A stretch of DNA of 18,749 nucleotides from Candidatus Dormiibacterota bacterium. GTDB lineage: Bacteria > Chloroflexota > Dormibacteria > Aeolococcales > Aeolococcaceae. The notes beneath the pieces were generated by a model. The model was not told the DNA's origin. It saw nothing but the letters and a program-made list of their open reading frames with translations, and searched no databases. The position numbers and the translations under genes are program-made. Where the stretch lies: contig JAFALX010000194.1 in the NCBI GenBank assembly GCA_019234035.1, forward strand, positions 1-18,749. The letters are read 5' to 3'. Shown piece by piece: positions 15,892 through 18,749 of the stretch; the stretch's first letter is position 1, and each line of letters opens with the position of its first letter.

Positions 15892-17339
15892 GACGCGATC
15901 CCCGCCGGCTCCTCGACACCCACGGCGTGCTCCATCTCCGCGAGCAGCTCCGCGACTCTCGCGTCCGTCGGCGCCTCAGCGTACACACGCATCAGCGGCT
16001 CGGTGCCGCTCATGCGCATCAGCACCCAGGACCCGTCGCTGAGATAGAACTTGAAGCCGTCGTCACTGCGCACGCGCGCCACGGGAACCCCTGCGAACTC
16101 CGCCGGCTCGTGCTCGCTGAACTTCTTGTAGACGTCCTGCTTGCGCTGCTCATATCCCTCACGCGGAAACGCGATGTCATGGCGCGCGTACGCGTGGGGG
16201 CCGACGAGATCCGCGAGGTGCTGCACCAGCGCGGAGACCGGCTTGTCATAGTCGATGATCATCTGCGCGGCCATGAGACCGGACAGGATCCCGTCGCGTT
16301 CCGGGATGTGGCCGCGGAACGCGTATCCGCCGGACTCCTCGCAGCCGAACAGCGCGTTGGTCTCCTTCATCTTCTGCCCGATGTACTTGAACCCGACTGG
16401 CATCTCGTCGACGCTCACGCCGAAGCGTCTGCCGAGCTCGTCGAGCATGCTGGATGACGTGATGGAGCGCACGATGTCACCGCGCTCACCGCGAATCTCG
16501 AGCAGGTACATGGCGAGGAGCGACATCACCTGGAGCTGGTTCACATACCGCCCGTGCTCATCGATGATGCCCAGCCGGTCGGCGTCGCCGTCGTTGGCGA
16601 TGCCGATGTCGAATCCGCCCGTACCCATGCGCTGCATGGCCTCGGGCATGTAGCGATCGATCGGCTCCGGATGCATGCCGCCGAAGCCGGGGTTGCGCTC
16701 ACAGTGCAGCTGTTCGATCGTGGTGCGGCCGGGCCCGATGGCTTCCGCGATGAGCCCGGCGCCGGCGCCGTACATGGCCTCGTGCAGGATGCGGAGCCCG
16801 CGATCGCGGAGCAGCTGGAGGTCGACCATGGTGCCGATCTGCGCGAGGTAGTCCGGGATGGGGTCGGCGATGGTCATCCGGCCCGTCGCCAGGGCGTCCT
16901 CGTAGGCGATCGTGGTGACGCCCTCGCGTTGCGCGCGCTCCGTCTCGCGTTCGATGTTGGCCACCACCTCGGGCGGCGCCGAGCCACCGAAGTCGGGCTT
17001 GTACTTGATGCCGTTGAACTCGGCGGAGTTGTGGCTCGCGGTGATTGCCATCGCTCCGGCGGCGTGCTTGCGGATGATGGTGAAGGAGATGGCAGGAGTC
17101 GGCGTCACGCGATTGAGCAGCACCACGTGCCGACCATTGGCCACGAGCACGCTCGCCGCCGCCTGCGCGAACAGCTCGGCGGTGAAGCGGGAGTCATGAC
17201 CGACGACCAGCGGGCGATCGTCGCCGTCGACATACCACGCAACGCCCTGCGCGACCGCGCGCACGTTCTCGTAGGTGAAGTCGTCGGCGACGACCGCCCG
17301 CCAGCCGTCGGTGCCGAAACGAATTGGCGTCGGCGGCAT
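15888..17339 (-). CDS. Phosphoglucomutase/phosphomannomutase (alpha-D-phosphohexomutase)
   Basis: Interconverts hexose 6-phosphate and hexose 1-phosphate through a phosphoserine. The 483-residue length fits the superfamily. All four landmark loops are visible: TASHNS with catalytic Ser102, metal-binding DGDADR (250-255), sugar-binding CEESGGY (333-339) and phosphate-binding RMSGTEP (442-448). The opening IRFGTDGWRAVV is typical. The CEESGG form is closer to phosphoglucomutase-like members than to GEMSGH of classical PMM/PGM, so glucose and mannose phosphates are both possible. The cupin and ManC-like neighbours favour a phosphomannomutase role. It heads the operon with the cupin. ATG 17339 has no Shine-Dalgarno; a -10-like TAGAAT (17348-17353 complement) lies eight bases upstream, so a leaderless or short-leader mRNA is likely. 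Confidence 0.93.
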   Translation of the reverse strand: MPPTPIRFGTDGWRAVVADDFTYENVRAVAQGVAWYVDGDDRPLVVGHDSRFTAELFAQAAASVLVANGRHVVLLNRVTPTPAISFTIIRKHAAGAMAITASHNSAEFNGIKYKPDFGGSAPPEVVANIERETERAQREGVTTIAYEDALATGRMTIADPIPDYLAQIGTMVDLQLLRDRGLRILHEAMYGAGAGLIAEAIGPGRTTIEQLHCERNPGFGGMHPEPIDRYMPEAMQRMGTGGFDIGIANDGDADRLGIIDEHGRYVNQLQVMSLLAMYLLEIRGERGDIVRSITSSSMLDELGRRFGVSVDEMPVGFKYIGQKMKETNALFGCEESGGYAFRGHIPERDGILSGLMAAQMIIDYDKPVSALVQHLADLVGPHAYARHDIAFPREGYEQRKQDVYKKFSEHEPAEFAGVPVARVRSDDGFKFYLSDGSWVLMRMSGTEPLMRVYAEAPTDARVAELLAEMEHAVGVEEPAGIAS

Positions 17340-17347
17340 CGGCGCAC

Positions 17348-17353
17348 ATTCTA
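17348..17353 (-). promoter_or_regulatory. Putative -10 element of the phosphohexomutase operon
   Basis: Minus-strand TAGAAT matches five of six bases of TATAAT and lies eight bases before ATG 17339. Transcription would begin at or next to the start codon. No convincing -35 is seen. It lies in the 63-bp gap to the divergent lipoprotein gene. Confidence 0.4.
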
Positions 17354-17402
17354 CGCAGGGGCCCCACGGCGGATTTCACGCGTCCGGTCCGTTGTCGATT
17401 GC

Positions 17403-17879
17403 ATGGAGCGCAGGGTGCCCGTCCTGTCCGCCCGTGGACCGCTGGTGGCCGCGCTCTGCGGCGTGACGCTGGTAGCCTGCGGGAGCTCGACGACGCAGCC
17501 GGAGGTGCGGCCGGCACCGCCGCTCACCGCCCAGTCGGTGACGGTTCGTCAGACCGGCAACGCGTCCGCGCAGGTCGTCGACTCGACGATCACCTACCAG
17601 CTCGACGCGAGCGGGAGCCTCGTCATCCACCTGAGCGTCCAGTCGCAGTCGGCCTCGGCGCAGACGATCACCGCCCGGGCATCCCTGTACGACGCCAAGA
17701 ACAACCTGATCGGGGACGCGACCGGCGGCCAGATCTCGGTCGCGCCCGGCAGCACGGCCCCGCTCCAGCTCAACGGGCCGGCGCCCACAGGCACGATCGC
17801 CGGCACCGTCTTCGAGGTCAGCAACGTCGCGTCGCCGACGCCCACGAGCACGACGCCGATCCCGACGGCAGCTCCGTAG
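17403..17879 (+). CDS. Small secreted lipoprotein, FxLYD-like
   Basis: A 158-residue predicted lipoprotein. The leader MERRVPVLSARG is basic, followed by a hydrophobic stretch and lipobox LVAC with lipidated Cys26, then a Ser/Thr/Pro linker. The mature part looks like a small beta-sandwich. ITARASLYDAKNNLIGD, then a stretch with VAPGSTAPLQL, resembles FxLYD-type domains, in which a structural variant of LYD is followed by a loop and an APGxTAP turn. The end is a Pro/Thr-rich tail. Function is unknown; such proteins are usually surface exposed. No ribosome binding site precedes ATG 17403. The frame is open far upstream over the mutase gene, but only this part has a sensible leader. It ends 20 bp before the convergent ManC-like gene. 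Confidence 0.78.
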   Translation: MERRVPVLSARGPLVAALCGVTLVACGSSTTQPEVRPAPPLTAQSVTVRQTGNASAQVVDSTITYQLDASGSLVIHLSVQSQSASAQTITARASLYDAKNNLIGDATGGQISVAPGSTAPLQLNGPAPTGTIAGTVFEVSNVASPTPTSTTPIPTAAP

Positions 17880-17899
17880 CGGGGACCGGCACACCGGAT

Positions 17900-18749
17900 C
17901 TACAGCAACTCGGTGCGGCCGTTGGCGCGCAACCGCTCGACGACCTCCTTGACCTGCTGGGCTTGATCCTGGGGGACGACCAGCAGGGCATCGGCGGTGT
18001 CGACGATGACGAGACCGTCGACGCCCGCGACCGCCACGAGCCGGCCGCCGCGCGATTCGATCGTGCAGCCGGTGGCGCCGACTGTCAGCGCGTCGCCGGC
18101 GACCACGTTGCCGGCGGCGTCGCCCTCGCCCGCATCGACCCGCGCCGCGTGGAGGTCGCTCCAAGAACCGAGGTCGGACCACGCAAACCCGGCCCGAACC
18201 ACGGCGAGGCGCGCCGTCCGTTCGAAGACGAGCGGCTCCACGGCCACCGGCGCCAGCGCCCCGTACGCCGCCTCGGCAGCGACCTGATCACCGGCCGCGA
18301 CCGCGGCCGCGGCCCTGTCCACCGCGTCCGCGACGGTGGCGTCGGCGCTCCGCATCTCGCCGAGGAGTACGTCCGCCGGCCAGGCGAAGAGGCCGAGGTT
18401 CCACAGATGTTGCCCGTCGTCCACGTACTTTCGGGCAACCGCTGCGACCGGCTTCTCCACAAGGCGCACCGCCTCGAAGGCCGGCAGCGCAGCGGCGGCT
18501 GAGGCCATCTCCACTTCGGCGCCGGGCGGTGCCTGCCATCGCTCGGAGGGCAGCGCCCTCCCCACCTCGATGTAGCCCATGCCCGTCGACGGCTCGGTTG
18601 GCGTCAGCCCGACTGTCGCGAGGCCGTGCGTCGCCAGCGCCCAGCCCGCCGACGCGGTGAGCGCGGCGCGGTACGCATCGGCATCGTCGACGCGCGAGTC
18701 CGCGTGGACCGACGCCACGAGCGCGTCCGCGTCGCGCAGCTGCACCAGC
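17900..18749 (-). CDS. manC: Mannose-1-phosphate guanylyltransferase (N-terminus beyond window edge)
   Basis: Joins GTP and mannose 1-phosphate into GDP-mannose. About 283 C-terminal residues are present; the frame stays open to the right edge, so the nucleotide-binding GGxGTR start is off-window. Visible family motifs are VHADSRVDDADAYRAAL (ManC usually LPADHVI...F...), GYIEVG, VEKPVAAVARKYVDDG followed by LWNLGLFAW, and GFAWSDLGSWSDL. The part after the transferase domain is short, a beta-helix-like stretch ending RANGRTELL. There is no fused type II isomerase cupin, which is instead encoded separately at 15502-15891. Reading GTG 18745 as a start would be wrong, since the conserved domain clearly begins earlier. 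Confidence 0.9.
   Translation of the reverse strand, partial: LVQLRDADALVASVHADSRVDDADAYRAALTASAGWALATHGLATVGLTPTEPSTGMGYIEVGRALPSERWQAPPGAEVEMASAAAALPAFEAVRLVEKPVAAVARKYVDDGQHLWNLGLFAWPADVLLGEMRSADATVADAVDRAAAAVAAGDQVAAEAAYGALAPVAVEPLVFERTARLAVVRAGFAWSDLGSWSDLHAARVDAGEGDAAGNVVAGDALTVGATGCTIESRGGRLVAVAGVDGLVIVDTADALLVVPQDQAQQVKEVVERLRANGRTELL

Noticed and set aside
16554..17402. Upstream extension of the lipoprotein frame across the mutase gene
   Set aside because: The upstream part is a shadow of the mutase; the lipoprotein leader begins at ATG 17403.
17880..17899. Terminator between the lipoprotein and manC genes
   Set aside because: Only a 4-bp CCGG-CACA-CCGG stem can be formed; too weak to call.

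Overview
The window is high-GC and gene-dense, with mostly short intergenic gaps, many 4-bp ATGA/GTGA start-stop overlaps and several starts lacking a clear Shine-Dalgarno. This suits a high-GC actinobacterial-type genome, possibly Thermoleophilia/Solirubrobacterales. That placement is inferred from base composition, gene content and protein style; there is no rRNA or marker gene to prove it. I see no tRNA, rRNA, CRISPR array, insertion sequence or phage gene, and no gene-free stretch above 300 bp.

Left part (1-3415, minus strand): an operon encodes a 7-TM protein of unknown function, a class III PLP aminotransferase and an aldehyde dehydrogenase cut by the left edge. Each junction is a 4-bp overlap. 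An omega-amino acid (GABA, lysine or a similar compound) could be transaminated to a semialdehyde and then oxidised.

Central part (3559-11602): a complete branched-chain/polar amino acid ABC importer diverges from that operon. The order is SBP lipoprotein, livH, livM, livG, livF. A perfect 13-bp-stem hairpin separates the SBP gene from the permeases. LivM carries an extra multi-TM N-terminal region of about 200 residues. After livF comes an opposite-strand membrane-anchored HtrA/PDZ-like protein whose catalytic His position is occupied by Arg, so it is probably a pseudoprotease. Next is a second, diverged SBP paralogue, aligned without gaps through its leader, in which the lipobox Cys is replaced by Ser.

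Next (11592-12731, minus strand): a cobalt-type nitrile hydratase/thiocyanate hydrolase family enzyme has its beta subunit split into two overlapping genes at the domain linker, followed by the alpha subunit (CTLCSC motif). This matches the three-subunit layout of thiocyanate hydrolase and toyocamycin nitrile hydratase. No activator or amidase gene lies in the window.

Then (12822-14580, plus strand): two tandem GGDEF diguanylate cyclases, one soluble and one with about six TM segments. Both have an intact GGDEF motif and an RxxD inhibitory site.

Right part (14577-18749): a minus-strand group encodes a phosphohexomutase, a phosphomannose-isomerase-like cupin and a polytopic membrane protein. 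A small secreted lipoprotein lies on the plus strand, and a ManC-type mannose-1-phosphate guanylyltransferase is cut by the right edge. Cupin, mutase and ManC could together supply GDP-mannose for surface polysaccharide or glycosylation.
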